A DNA stretch of 64,000 nucleotides from Streptomyces sp. SID13031 (GTDB taxonomy: Bacteria; Actinomycetota; Actinomycetes; Propionibacteriales; Kribbellaceae). Location: NCBI RefSeq assembly GCF_010548305.1, contig NZ_JAAGLV010000010.1:186001-250000 (forward strand). Direction: 5' to 3'. Position numbers and translations under genes: made by a program. The notes beneath the pieces were generated by a model, which was not told where the DNA came from, made no database searches, and saw only the letters and a program-made list of their open reading frames with translations. Positions within the stretch are counted from its first letter, which is position 1, and each line of letters begins with the position of its first letter. Shown here one piece after another: positions 1 through 8,991 of the stretch.

Positions 1-1
1 C

Positions 2-1312
2 GGGATCTGCTACGGGTTCCAGGCGATGGCGCAGACGCTCGGCGGCGAGGTACGGCGTACAGGGCTGCGCGAGTTCGGCCGGACGCCGGTCACCGTGAGC
101 GAGCCGGGCACGCTGCTGGCCGGCATCCCCGAGGACCTCAGCGTCTGGATGTCCCACGGCGACGCGGTGCACGCGCCGCCGGCCGGCTTCGCAGTACTGG
201 CTGCTTCCGAGGGGGCGCCGGTCGCAGCCTTCGAGGACCTGGACCGGCAGCTCGCCGGCGTGCAGTGGCACCCGGAGGTGCTGCACTCGCAGGCCGGGCA
301 GGCTGTGCTCGAGCACTTCCTCTACGACATCGCCGGCTGCAAGGGCGACTGGACCACGACCAACCTCGTCGACGAGCAGGTCGAGCTGATCCGCAAACAG
401 GTCGGCGACAAGCAGGTGCTCTGCGGACTGTCCGGCGGCGTCGACTCCGCGGTGGCGGCGGCCCTGGTGCACAAGGCGATCGGCGACCAGCTGACCTGCG
501 TGTACGTCGACCACGGGCTGCAGCGCGCGGGTGAGTCCGAGCAGGTCGAGAAGGACTACGTCGCCGCGACGGGCATCCGGCTGGAGGTCGTCGACGCGGA
601 GGACCAGTTCCTCGGCATGCTGGCCGGCGTCACGGATCCGGAGCAGAAGCGCAAGATCATCGGCCGGGAGTTCATCCGGACCTTCGAGGCGACGGCGCGC
701 AAGCTGGACGCCGAGCGGCACATCGAGTTCCTCGTCCAGGGCACGCTTTACCCGGACGTGGTCGAGTCCGGCGGTGGTACCGGGACGGCGAACATCAAGT
801 CCCACCACAACGTCGGCGGGCTGCCGGACGACCTGCAGTTCTCGCTGATCGAGCCGCTGCGGACGCTGTTCAAGGACGAGGTCCGCGAGCTCGGCCTGGC
901 CCTCGGGCTGCCCGAGGCGATGGTCTACCGGCACCCGTTCCCCGGCCCGGGCCTGGCGATCCGGATCGTCGGCGCGGTCGACCGGGAGCGGCTGGACATC
1001 CTCCGTGCCGCCGACCTGATCGCCCGCACCGAGATCACCGCGGCCGGCCTGGACCGCGCCATCTGGCAGTTCCCGGTGGTCCTGCTCGCCGACGTCCGCT
1101 CGGTCGGCGTCCAGGGCGACGGCCGGACGTACGGTCACCCGATCGTCCTCCGCCCGGTCACCAGCGAGGACGCGATGACCGCCGACTGGGCCCGCCTCCC
1201 GTACGACGTCCTGGAGAAGATCTCCACCCGGATCACGAACGAGGTCGACGAGATCAACCGCGTCACCCTCGACATCACCAGCAAGCCCCCGGGCACCATC
1301 GAGTGGGAGTAG
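2..1312 (+). CDS. guaA: GMP synthase (glutamine-hydrolysing), 3' part
   Basis: The open frame enters from the left edge, so the true start lies outside. It converts XMP to GMP using ammonia released from glutamine. The first codons read GICYGFQAMAQ, the nucleophile-cysteine loop of the class I glutamine amidotransferase domain, and QWHPEV gives the catalytic His/Glu pair. The ATP pyrophosphatase domain follows with the P-loop LSGGVDSAV at about residue 138. The C-terminal dimerisation domain is present and ends in the family's typical SKPPGTIEWE. Apart from the missing 5' end nothing looks damaged. The next gene starts at or just after its stop. Confidence 0.97.
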   Translation, partial: GICYGFQAMAQTLGGEVRRTGLREFGRTPVTVSEPGTLLAGIPEDLSVWMSHGDAVHAPPAGFAVLAASEGAPVAAFEDLDRQLAGVQWHPEVLHSQAGQAVLEHFLYDIAGCKGDWTTTNLVDEQVELIRKQVGDKQVLCGLSGGVDSAVAAALVHKAIGDQLTCVYVDHGLQRAGESEQVEKDYVAATGIRLEVVDAEDQFLGMLAGVTDPEQKRKIIGREFIRTFEATARKLDAERHIEFLVQGTLYPDVVESGGGTGTANIKSHHNVGGLPDDLQFSLIEPLRTLFKDEVRELGLALGLPEAMVYRHPFPGPGLAIRIVGAVDRERLDILRAADLIARTEITAAGLDRAIWQFPVVLLADVRSVGVQGDGRTYGHPIVLRPVTSEDAMTADWARLPYDVLEKISTRITNEVDEINRVTLDITSKPPGTIEWE

Positions 1313-1332
1313 TCCCGCACCTGGCAGGCTCG

Positions 1333-1911
1333 GTGCAGCTCATCGTGGTCCGGCACGGCCAGTCGACCTGGAACCAGGACCGGCGGTGGGCGGGACAAGC
1401 AGATCCACCACTGACCCAACTCGGCCGCGACCAAGCGGCTGAGCTGGCTCTCAGCTGCCGCGCCGCAGGGATCGGAGCCGTGCTGTGCTCCGATCTGAGC
1501 CGGGCGCGAGAGACCGCCGCCATCGTCGCCCGGACGCTGCAGCTCGGTGAGCCGATCGAGTCGCCAGACCTGCGGGAGCGATGGAGCAGGACCCTCACGG
1601 GTCTTACCGCCGACGAGATCGAGGCCACCTTCCCCGGTGCCCTGTCCGCGTGGAGAGACGGCAGCTCGACGAAGCTGCCGGGAGACAGCGAAGCCTTCGA
1701 TCCGTTCGCTGTCAGAGTCCGCCGGGGCCTGGAGACTGCCGCCGGACTCGCGCCGGTGGTCCTCGCCGTGGCTCACGCCGGCGTGCTCCGCGCCCTGGCA
1801 GAACTCACCGGAACCCCCACCGAACCCCGGCCGGCGAACACGACCGGCCGACGGTTCGTGCTCGACGCCGGCCGGCTGAGGGACAACGGGCCGGCCTTCG
1901 CCACCCCGTAG
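1333..1911 (+). CDS. Histidine phosphatase family protein
   Basis: Small phosphoglycerate-mutase-like hydrolase. The phospho-accepting motif VVRHGQSTWN lies at the N-terminus and the second catalytic His is in LAVAHAGVLRAL. SDLSRARETA is the usual arginine-containing segment. The substrate cannot be told from sequence. I chose the GTG at 1333 because it places RHG a few residues from the start; a GTG at 1303 overlapping guaA by 10 bp is the alternative. It probably shares transcription with guaA. Confidence 0.85.
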   Translation: MQLIVVRHGQSTWNQDRRWAGQADPPLTQLGRDQAAELALSCRAAGIGAVLCSDLSRARETAAIVARTLQLGEPIESPDLRERWSRTLTGLTADEIEATFPGALSAWRDGSSTKLPGDSEAFDPFAVRVRRGLETAAGLAPVVLAVAHAGVLRALAELTGTPTEPRPANTTGRRFVLDAGRLRDNGPAFATP

Positions 1912-2016
1912 TACGAACCCTTCGGCCGTGCGGACTGTTTGTGGGTTCCTGAGAGTTCCTGCAGAATTCGGGGGGATCGGTTGTGAGGCCGTGGATCGAG
2001 ATGCAGAGTATGGAGC

Positions 2017-2793
2017 GTGGGGACGTCCGTGCGTGGGGTGGGGTTGAGTCGACGGCGGTTACTCGGGTTGGGGGCTATGACAGCCGCGACCGGTGTAGCC
2101 ATGGTCGCTACGTCGGGGGCGGTGTCGGCCGATACGTACGGGTCCGGACAGCTTGCGCCGTGGGGCGGTCTCGCGCGCACGATCTCCAGCGACGAGCAGA
2201 TTCGCGTGGTGCTCGCGGGTGACGGGGTGTTCACGTTCGGCGACAGCATCGCCGTCCAGGACGGTGATGACCTGGCCTGGCGGTTCACTGGGCTGACCGG
2301 CAAGGCGATGGCCATGCACAACTGGGCCGGTGAGCCCGCCGAGGCCGCGGTCGACGCGTTGCAGGAGTGGGCGACGAAGTACGGGTTGCCGCGCCGGATC
2401 GTGATGGCGACCGGGACCAACGACATCTTCAAGCCACCGGCGTTCGGCCCGCAGGTCGACCGCGCGCTGCGGATCATCGGGCCGACCCGGACACTCTTCT
2501 GGGTCAACACCTTCGTGTCCCGGACCAGGGAGTCCGACCTGGTCCAGCGCGCCGACCGCCGCAACTGCGCCTGGGTCAACCGCCAGCTGGACGACGCCGA
2601 ACGCCGCAATCCCAACCTGCACGTCGTCCGCTGGTCGGAGTTCCTCGGCGAGGTGAAGTACCCCCACCGCTATCTGCGGGACGGCCTGCACACCTCCGTC
2701 CCGCTCGGCCAGCACTGGCGCAACGAGCTGATCCTCCGGGCCCTTCAGAACCCCCCGGCAAGCCCAGGCTCGCGCCCTAGCGCGCGTCCGTGA
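2017..2793 (+). CDS. Tat-exported SGNH/GDSL-family hydrolase
   Basis: A twin-arginine signal (LSRRRLLGLGA followed by a hydrophobic stretch and an Ala-rich cleavage region) predicts export. The mature part shows FTFGDSIAV (catalytic Ser), TGTNDI (oxyanion Asn block) and DGLHTS (Asp-His pair), the order expected for SGNH hydrolases such as lipases, acetylxylan esterases or acyl-peptidoglycan esterases. The substrate is unknown. The start is uncertain: GTG at 2017, 2029 and 2038 all precede the RR motif. The 3' end overlaps the convergent TPR gene by 17 bp. Confidence 0.8.
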   Translation: MGTSVRGVGLSRRRLLGLGAMTAATGVAMVATSGAVSADTYGSGQLAPWGGLARTISSDEQIRVVLAGDGVFTFGDSIAVQDGDDLAWRFTGLTGKAMAMHNWAGEPAEAAVDALQEWATKYGLPRRIVMATGTNDIFKPPAFGPQVDRALRIIGPTRTLFWVNTFVSRTRESDLVQRADRRNCAWVNRQLDDAERRNPNLHVVRWSEFLGEVKYPHRYLRDGLHTSVPLGQHWRNELILRALQNPPASPGSRPSARP

Positions 2794-5473
2794 GCCGCGT
2801 CTCCAGGGTGGCGGCCTCGTCTGCGCGGCCGAGGGCACGGAGGCGGTCGAGCAGGAGGTAGCCGGCCCGGTACCAGAGGTCCTCCCCGACGGGAGTCGAC
2901 TCGAAGATCTCTCGGGCCAGTACGTCGTCCGTTGAGCCGTGCTCGGCGATGAGCAGTCGCGCGTTGATCAGCTGGCCTTCGAAGCCGCCGCGTTCGTAGT
3001 ACTCGGCCGCCTGGCGCGCCTGCTCGACAGCTGCCGTGGCCTCGCCCTTCTGCAGCTCCAGCAGCGCCAGGTCCCAGTGGATCCCGGCCTGCTGGAAGAT
3101 CACCACCTCGTCCGCCGACGGAAGCGTGTCGAGCACGGGCTGGGCCTGGTCGAGCAGCCGCTTCACCTGGTCGAAGTCGCCGCAGTACCGGGCCGACTGA
3201 CCCGCGAGCCGCAGCGCCTGGACATACTCGATCGGCTGCTCCGCAGACTGGAAGTACTCCGCAGCAGCCACCAAGGCATCGACTGCCTCCTGATCGCGGT
3301 CCATCCGCTCGAGCAGCATGCCCTCGTCCTTGCGCAGCAGACCGAGCCAGTGCGGATGCGCGTCCTCGGGCGCGTCCGTCAACTGCGCGCGGACCTTCGT
3401 CAGCGCCGCGTCCAGCTCGCCGAGAGCCCGGTACGCATCAACCAGTACGCCGCGTGCGTCGGCCAGTGTCCAGGCGAACTCAGGGGTGCTCTCGAGGACC
3501 GGTGACGCCTCCTCAGCCGTCTCGGCCGCCTCCAGCGCGCGCCCGGCCAACAGGTAGGCACGGGCCAGATCGACCTGGCAGAAGGCGACATGAGGCTGCG
3601 AGACCGGCAGGCCGGCGGCGATGGCGATCGCCTCTTCCAAGTCGTCGACAGCCTCGGTCGCACGGTCCAGCTTTGCCCGGATCCGGCCGCGCTGCCGGTA
3701 GGCCAAGGACCGTGGCAGGTCGTCGCTACTGCTCAGCCCAGCTGTCGCAGCCGCCTCGGCCTCGGGAAGCCGGTCCAGCTGGACCAGCAGATTGCTCATC
3801 AGGATCGCCGAGCTGGCCAACTGGTCGGCGTCGGTCTCGGGCAACGTGCGCGCGGCCTCGAGCTCCGCGACCGCCTCCTCGAAGCGTCCGTCCTGGGCGT
3901 ACATCGTCGCCAGCGAGTCCTGCCAGCCGGCCCGGCGGCGGGGTTCGTCGTTGGCGATCAGCCAGCGCATCGGCTCCTCACCGGTGGCGAGCGCCTCATC
4001 GATCTGGCCGAGATGACCGAGCATCCGCGCGATCCGGGCGCGGTTACGCAGCAACCGCGCCTCTTCGCCCAGCTCGGCGTACAGGGTGAGGGCCGCGCGC
4101 CAGGAGTCGAGCGCCGCCTCGGGCTCCTCCTGCGAGTTCAGACCCCGCAGGTCGAGCAGCCGCGCCCGGTCCAGCGGCGTACGGTCCGCTTCCGCGACCT
4201 CTGCCTCGTAGGACTTCCAGGCTGCGACCGCCTCGTCACGCTGGTAGTTCTGCCAGGCTTCCTCAGCCTTGTCGAGCCACTCCCGCCCAACCGGTACTGC
4301 GGCCTGCGAGTCGGCGGCGGTCTGCAGTACCTCCACCTGAGTCACGTCAGGCTGCTGGGCTTTCGTTTGAGCCCGCACATGCGCCCGGCGCGCTGTCTCG
4401 CTCAGCGGCAGGTACTCGACCCACGGCTCAGCCGTCAGCACAGCCTGGACGACCTCGCTCTTGTGGGTGGTCCCATTGCGCTCGTCGAAGCGGGCCGCGA
4501 GGCCGAGCGCCCTCTCGGCCAGCTGCTCGGCGAGCTGCCCGGCCGGTACGTCGTCGCCCTTCGGCTGCCGGATCATCGGGTCCTCGCCGCTGATCCGTCG
4601 CAACGCCAGCGACGCAGCCGCTGCGAAGTTCATCTCCGCGAGCGTGCTCGGCGGATCGTCGAGTTCACCCAGATGCCGCTCGACCAGCTCGACAGCCCTT
4701 GTTTCGTTGCCGGTCCGCGCACAGAAGACGACGTGATCGGCGTACGAGTCCAGCTCACCCGGCAGGTTGCGCAAGGCCCGGTAGGCCCGCCGATGCGCGT
4801 CCACTGCTTCGGAGTACATGCCTTCGGCAACATAAGCCGGCAGCAGCTGGGTCAGCATCTGCTGCGGCTGCTCGTTACAGGTCAGCGATCCGTCGAGAAC
4901 CCCGACAGCCAGCGCCACCGCGTCGGCCGGGCGATCGGTGGTGATCAGGTGGATGACCTTCGAGGTCGGGTCGCAGCCGACGCAGTCCGACAACTCGTCC
5001 CGCGGCGCTGTCGACCAGAGCCGGTACTGCTCGGCTGCTGTCTCGACATCGCCGACGTGATTGGCGACCAGCCATCGGTGCTGGTGCACCGCGTGCATGC
5101 TGTGGCCGCCCGTGCGCCACCGGCGTTCCATGTCGTCCAGGACGGCGTGAGTCTGCGCCAACGGCACCTCGGGGAACTTGCTCAGCGTGCTCGGCGCGTA
5201 CTTGAACGTCCACAGGAACGTCTGCGTGTGGTCGCTGTACCGCTCCGGCTCCGCATCCCAGTCGGCCACGCAGCGCGCGAACGGCACCAGCGACTTCCGT
5301 GCCTCGCCGCCCATCACATACGCCGACACGAGGCTGAGCCGCGAGTAGAACGCGAGCTCCTGGTTCTCCGCCGCGTCCGCCCGGCGAACCACGTCCTCCA
5401 GCAACGCCGACCGCGCCTTCCCGTACGGCGCGCTCTGCGCGCGATGCAACCGATCGACCAAGTCGTCGCTCAT
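2777..5473 (-). CDS. Large tetratricopeptide-repeat protein next to HSP90
   Basis: An 898-residue, Ala/Leu/Glu-rich helical protein made almost entirely of TPR-like helix pairs, with no signal peptide or membrane segment, so cytosolic. A CVGC pair lies in the N-terminal third (SDCVGCDPTSK). Its ATG overlaps the stop of the HSP90-like gene as ATGA, so the two are translationally coupled. It is clearly paralogous to the divergent gene at 7339-8991: compare VELVERHLGELD here with EELVERHLGGLE there, and LAGQSARYCGDFDQ with LAAQSARYIGELDQ. TPR proteins are the standard HSP90 co-chaperones in eukaryotes; a co-chaperone or scaffold role here is inference from coupling. Confidence 0.85.
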   Translation of the reverse strand: MSDDLVDRLHRAQSAPYGKARSALLEDVVRRADAAENQELAFYSRLSLVSAYVMGGEARKSLVPFARCVADWDAEPERYSDHTQTFLWTFKYAPSTLSKFPEVPLAQTHAVLDDMERRWRTGGHSMHAVHQHRWLVANHVGDVETAAEQYRLWSTAPRDELSDCVGCDPTSKVIHLITTDRPADAVALAVGVLDGSLTCNEQPQQMLTQLLPAYVAEGMYSEAVDAHRRAYRALRNLPGELDSYADHVVFCARTGNETRAVELVERHLGELDDPPSTLAEMNFAAAASLALRRISGEDPMIRQPKGDDVPAGQLAEQLAERALGLAARFDERNGTTHKSEVVQAVLTAEPWVEYLPLSETARRAHVRAQTKAQQPDVTQVEVLQTAADSQAAVPVGREWLDKAEEAWQNYQRDEAVAAWKSYEAEVAEADRTPLDRARLLDLRGLNSQEEPEAALDSWRAALTLYAELGEEARLLRNRARIARMLGHLGQIDEALATGEEPMRWLIANDEPRRRAGWQDSLATMYAQDGRFEEAVAELEAARTLPETDADQLASSAILMSNLLVQLDRLPEAEAAATAGLSSSDDLPRSLAYRQRGRIRAKLDRATEAVDDLEEAIAIAAGLPVSQPHVAFCQVDLARAYLLAGRALEAAETAEEASPVLESTPEFAWTLADARGVLVDAYRALGELDAALTKVRAQLTDAPEDAHPHWLGLLRKDEGMLLERMDRDQEAVDALVAAAEYFQSAEQPIEYVQALRLAGQSARYCGDFDQVKRLLDQAQPVLDTLPSADEVVIFQQAGIHWDLALLELQKGEATAAVEQARQAAEYYERGGFEGQLINARLLIAEHGSTDDVLAREIFESTPVGEDLWYRAGYLLLDRLRALGRADEAATLETRLTDAR

Positions 5474-7242
5474 CGGGAGTCCTCCTGGGACGGGACAGCC
5501 TGGTCGAGCAGGCCGAGGAAGGAGCGGTTCACCAAGGCGGAGTCCGCGGGGCCGATCGGGTGGTAGCCGAGCATCAACGCGTGCCCGTAAAGGCCTTCCA
5601 CGGCCAGCCGGGTCAGCTCAGGATCGGTCAGCGAGACCATCCGGCGTACCAGCGGGCTGCGGTGGTTGAGCACCAACTGTGGTCGGCTGTCGTCGTGGGT
5701 GTCGAGCGCGCCGAGCACCTCGGACCACAACGCGTCCGCCTTGCTCTTCGTACTGCGAAGCTCAGCGGCGAACTGTGCCGACCGGTCGACCAGGTAGATC
5801 GCGGGCAGCCCAGCCGGGTCGAAGGCGCGGACGACAACCTCACAACCGACCGCGTCGAGCGCCTCCTGAGCAAGCCGGATGAACGGCCGCAGCGCGAGCT
5901 CGGTCGCCGGGTCGAGGCTGTCGAAGCTGGTGCTCAGCTCGGTCGGATCGAACCGGCTCGTCGTCAGCTCGGGGACGACCTCGGGCAGCCGCTCGAGCAG
6001 CTCGCTGTCGTAGGTATAGCCGCCGTTGACGACCGTGATCTGCTGGGCCGCGGCGACGGCGGCGAGCTGCCGGAACTCCTCGATCGTCGCCACATAACGG
6101 ATCTCGCCGTGCCGCTCGTGCAGCTCGGCGGCCGTCATCCGGCCGTGGTTCGTCTCGAACCGCAGCCAGCGATAGACCAGCCGGAGCATCTCGTCGTCGT
6201 GCAGCGCGAGCGCCTTCACCCCGAGCTGGTGGATGCCGAGGAACCGGTCCAGCTTCTGCGGATCGGTGCTGCCGAGCCGGACCAGCCAGCCGCGCAGCTG
6301 GGCGCCGAGCGCCTCCCGGGTGGCCTCGAGGTTGCCGTCGTCGAAGAGCGCCTCGCGGCTCGCGGTCGGGCGCAGCTCGGAGGTGTCGATCACGGCGCGA
6401 ACGAAGAACGCCCAGTCCGGCAGCAGCCCCTCGACGCCTTCCGCGAGCAGCATCCGCTTGAGGTAAACGCGATGGGTCGCGCGCTCGGCCGGGTTCGCGG
6501 GGAAGGGCAGCACGAAGGCGACCCCGGTCAGCCCGGCGGCCGGGATGTTGAGCGGGATCACGTCGAAGGGGGTGAAGCCGAGCTTGTCCTGCGCATAACC
6601 GACCAGCTCCGCGCGCTGCGCCGCAGTACCGGAGGCTTCCCAAGGGGCTCGGCCGTCCGTCACCTGCTCGCCGTTGACCCGGATCTCCAGCGGGAGCAGG
6701 GCGCCGAAGAGGCGGATCAACTCGATGACGGTCGCAGGCTTGTACCACTGCTCGGCGCCGCGTCTCGCGGTGAGCGTGACGGTGGTACCGACCTCGTCGC
6801 GGGGTGCGGTCTCCTCGAGCGAGTAGCGGCCGTCCGCCGTACCGATCCAGAGCGTGGTGGGGCCGCCGGCCGGGCGGGTGACCACCTCGATCTCCTCGGC
6901 CACCATGAACGCCGACAGCAACCCGATCCCGAACTGGCCGAGGAACTCGGTCCGCGCAAAGCCGATCTCGTCGCGCTTGGAGCTGCGGCCGATGGTCGCC
7001 AGCAACTCGGTCACCTGGGCAGGCTCCAGCCCGATCCCGGAGTCGCTGACGCTGATCCGCCGCTCGTCCACCTGGACGTCGATCCGCCCCGGCGCGGCCG
7101 GCTCCCCGGCCCGGCGCGCGGTGATCGCGTCCACGGCGTTCTGCAGCAGCTCACGCAGGTAGACCCGCGGACTGCTGTACAGATGATTGCTCAGCAGATC
7201 CACAACCCCGTGCAGATCGACCTGGAACTTCTCGCTCCCCAT
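5470..7242 (-). CDS. HSP90-family (HtpG-like) ATPase
   Basis: About 590 residues, slightly shorter than typical HtpG. The GHKL ATPase motifs are all present: ELLQNAVDAI, DSGIGL, GQFGIGLLSAFMVAEE and GTTVTL. The middle-domain catalytic arginine loop appears as SREALFDDGN. The C-terminal dimerisation region is much less conserved and there is no MEEVD-type tail (it ends SQEDSR). The start at 7242 has a GAGGGGG ribosome site; in-frame codons up to 7326 are less likely. It is followed by the TPR gene with an ATGA overlap. This is a divergent HSP90 subfamily member, so I do not assign htpG. Confidence 0.85.
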   Translation of the reverse strand: MGSEKFQVDLHGVVDLLSNHLYSSPRVYLRELLQNAVDAITARRAGEPAAPGRIDVQVDERRISVSDSGIGLEPAQVTELLATIGRSSKRDEIGFARTEFLGQFGIGLLSAFMVAEEIEVVTRPAGGPTTLWIGTADGRYSLEETAPRDEVGTTVTLTARRGAEQWYKPATVIELIRLFGALLPLEIRVNGEQVTDGRAPWEASGTAAQRAELVGYAQDKLGFTPFDVIPLNIPAAGLTGVAFVLPFPANPAERATHRVYLKRMLLAEGVEGLLPDWAFFVRAVIDTSELRPTASREALFDDGNLEATREALGAQLRGWLVRLGSTDPQKLDRFLGIHQLGVKALALHDDEMLRLVYRWLRFETNHGRMTAAELHERHGEIRYVATIEEFRQLAAVAAAQQITVVNGGYTYDSELLERLPEVVPELTTSRFDPTELSTSFDSLDPATELALRPFIRLAQEALDAVGCEVVVRAFDPAGLPAIYLVDRSAQFAAELRSTKSKADALWSEVLGALDTHDDSRPQLVLNHRSPLVRRMVSLTDPELTRLAVEGLYGHALMLGYHPIGPADSALVNRSFLGLLDQAVPSQEDSR

Positions 7243-7297
7243 CCCAACCCCCTCGTGCGGCAGGCACACGCTACTAGTACTGGAAGTCCACGTCCGA

Positions 7298-7332
7298 GTT
7301 GGTGACCCCTGGATTTCCCGGGACACTAGTCT
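7298..7332 (+). promoter_or_regulatory. Candidate promoter of the divergent TPR gene
   Basis: A -10-like TAGTCT at 7327-7332 lies 18 bp after TGACCC (7303-7308) and 7 bp before the GTG at 7339, compatible with a leaderless transcript. The 96-bp gap between the two divergent starts (7243-7338) must hold both promoters. This is weak evidence from spacing only. Confidence 0.3.
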
Positions 7333-7338
7333 TCAGGG

Positions 7339-8991
7339 GTGAATCTCGAACAGCTCATCGCGCAGGTGGACAGTCTGGTCTTCGGGACGGATCCCGCCGC
7401 GGCGCTGGAGCCGTTCGGGCGGGCCGTGGCGGTCTTCGACGCGGAGCCGGATCCGGAGCAGCTCGACAGTCTGCTGACGACCTTCGCGTACGTCGTGCTG
7501 CAGTTCGACGAGTACGCCGGGTTACCGCTGGATCGCACGCTGGAGATCCTCGACGACCTGGAGCGGCGTCATCTCGATGCCGCGAACAGTCTGCGGATCG
7601 TGCACTTCTGCCGCTGGCTGCTCGCCCGGCAGGTTGGCGACGCGGAGTTGGCGGAGGCGCAGTACCAGGCCTGCCTCGCGGCTCGGCGGGACGACTTCGC
7701 CTGGTGCGAGGGCTGTGAGCAGATCTACCAGGTCAGGCACCTGATCGAGACCGGTCGCGCGGCCGAGGCCGTCGCGGTGGCCGAGCAGGCTTTCGCCACC
7801 CCGGTTGATGGTTGCCATCAGCAACCACACGCGCTGCTGGCCGCCGCGTTGCCCGGCTACGTCGCGGTCGGTGACCTCGACGCGGCGGCCGACGCCCATC
7901 GGACGGCGTACCGGCTGGTCCGCAACGATCCCGACGAGTTGTTCGCGCACTCCCAGCACATCAGGTTCTGCGTACTCACGGGCAACCAGGAACGGGCCGA
8001 GGAACTGGTCGAGCGGCACCTCGGCGGGCTCGAGGCGGATGTCTCGTCCGCTGATGCGCTGGCCTTCTGCGCCGCGGCCGGGCGGGTGCGCGGCGAGGGC
8101 GAGTTCACCGAGCGGGCTTGGCGGCTGGCGGCCGAGTTCGATCACCGCAACGGGACCAGGTACCAGAGTGAACTCCTGCGATCGTCGCTGGCCGAGCGCC
8201 CGTGGGTCGATCAGCTGGAGTTGCTCGGTGACGGTGGTTGCGCCGAGCAACTTGCCGCGGTCCGCTCGGCGCCGGACGACCCATGGGCGGGCTGGGAGCT
8301 GGCGAAGGCGCAGATCGAGATGGCGCACCGGATGCACCTCGACGGCCGCAACATCGAGGCCGCCGAGATCGGCGAGCAGGCACTGGTGGCGCTGGCCGAT
8401 CCGCGGATCGCCGACCTGGCCCAGCTGAACAGCCTGAACGTCCTGCGGAACGTGCTGTTCGCGGCATACCTGGATCTCAACGAGCCGCACGCCGCACTGC
8501 CCCAGGCCGAGCTGGTACTGGCGAATGTGCCGGCCGACGCCGGTCCGGACTGGCTCGGCATGATCCTGCGGAAGAAAGGCGAGCTGCTCGAACAGCTCAA
8601 CCGTGACGCCGAAGCACGAGACACGCTGATCGCCGCTGCGGCGCAGTACGGGCTGGCTGCGCAGTTGCACGAGCAGGTCGCGGCACTGCGGCTAGCGGCG
8701 CAGTCGGCGCGCTACATCGGCGAGCTGGACCAAGCGGAGAGCCTGCTCGGCGAGGCCCGCGTGGTGGTTGACCAGTTGCCAGCGGACGACCTGCGGAGTC
8801 CGACGAGCGATGCGGTGGTGCATTGGGAGCTCGCGCTGGTACGGGACATGCAGGGGCGGTTGACCGAGGCGATCGAGCTGGCCATCGTGTCGGCTGATCT
8901 GTATGAGTCGGTGGGGCAGCTGGAGAGCGCCTCGAACGCCCGCGACTACATCGAGAACCGGCAGGCGAGGCTCAGGGCGTCCGGCTCTTGA
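7339..8991 (+). CDS. TPR-repeat protein, paralog of the HSP90-linked gene
   Basis: A 550-residue helical TPR protein, cytosolic by lack of signal or membrane segments. It matches the N-terminal third and the C-terminal quarter of the 898-residue paralog across the HSP90 gene and lacks the middle repeats. The cysteine pair is conserved in context (AWCEGCEQIY). The GTG start sits directly behind AGGGG and 7 bp from a -10-like box. Its 3' end overlaps the convergent TetR gene by 20 bp. A duplicated TPR arm around one HSP90 suggests two alternative partners or adaptors; the function is unknown. Confidence 0.82.
   Translation: MNLEQLIAQVDSLVFGTDPAAALEPFGRAVAVFDAEPDPEQLDSLLTTFAYVVLQFDEYAGLPLDRTLEILDDLERRHLDAANSLRIVHFCRWLLARQVGDAELAEAQYQACLAARRDDFAWCEGCEQIYQVRHLIETGRAAEAVAVAEQAFATPVDGCHQQPHALLAAALPGYVAVGDLDAAADAHRTAYRLVRNDPDELFAHSQHIRFCVLTGNQERAEELVERHLGGLEADVSSADALAFCAAAGRVRGEGEFTERAWRLAAEFDHRNGTRYQSELLRSSLAERPWVDQLELLGDGGCAEQLAAVRSAPDDPWAGWELAKAQIEMAHRMHLDGRNIEAAEIGEQALVALADPRIADLAQLNSLNVLRNVLFAAYLDLNEPHAALPQAELVLANVPADAGPDWLGMILRKKGELLEQLNRDAEARDTLIAAAAQYGLAAQLHEQVAALRLAAQSARYIGELDQAESLLGEARVVVDQLPADDLRSPTSDAVVHWELALVRDMQGRLTEAIELAIVSADLYESVGQLESASNARDYIENRQARLRASGS

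Noticed and set aside
3590..7305. Long plus-strand open frames (658 and 581 codons) opposite the TPR and HSP90 genes
   Set aside because: Arg/Gln/Val-rich shadows of high-GC genes on the other strand; no motifs, and the minus-strand products have full HSP90 and TPR signatures.
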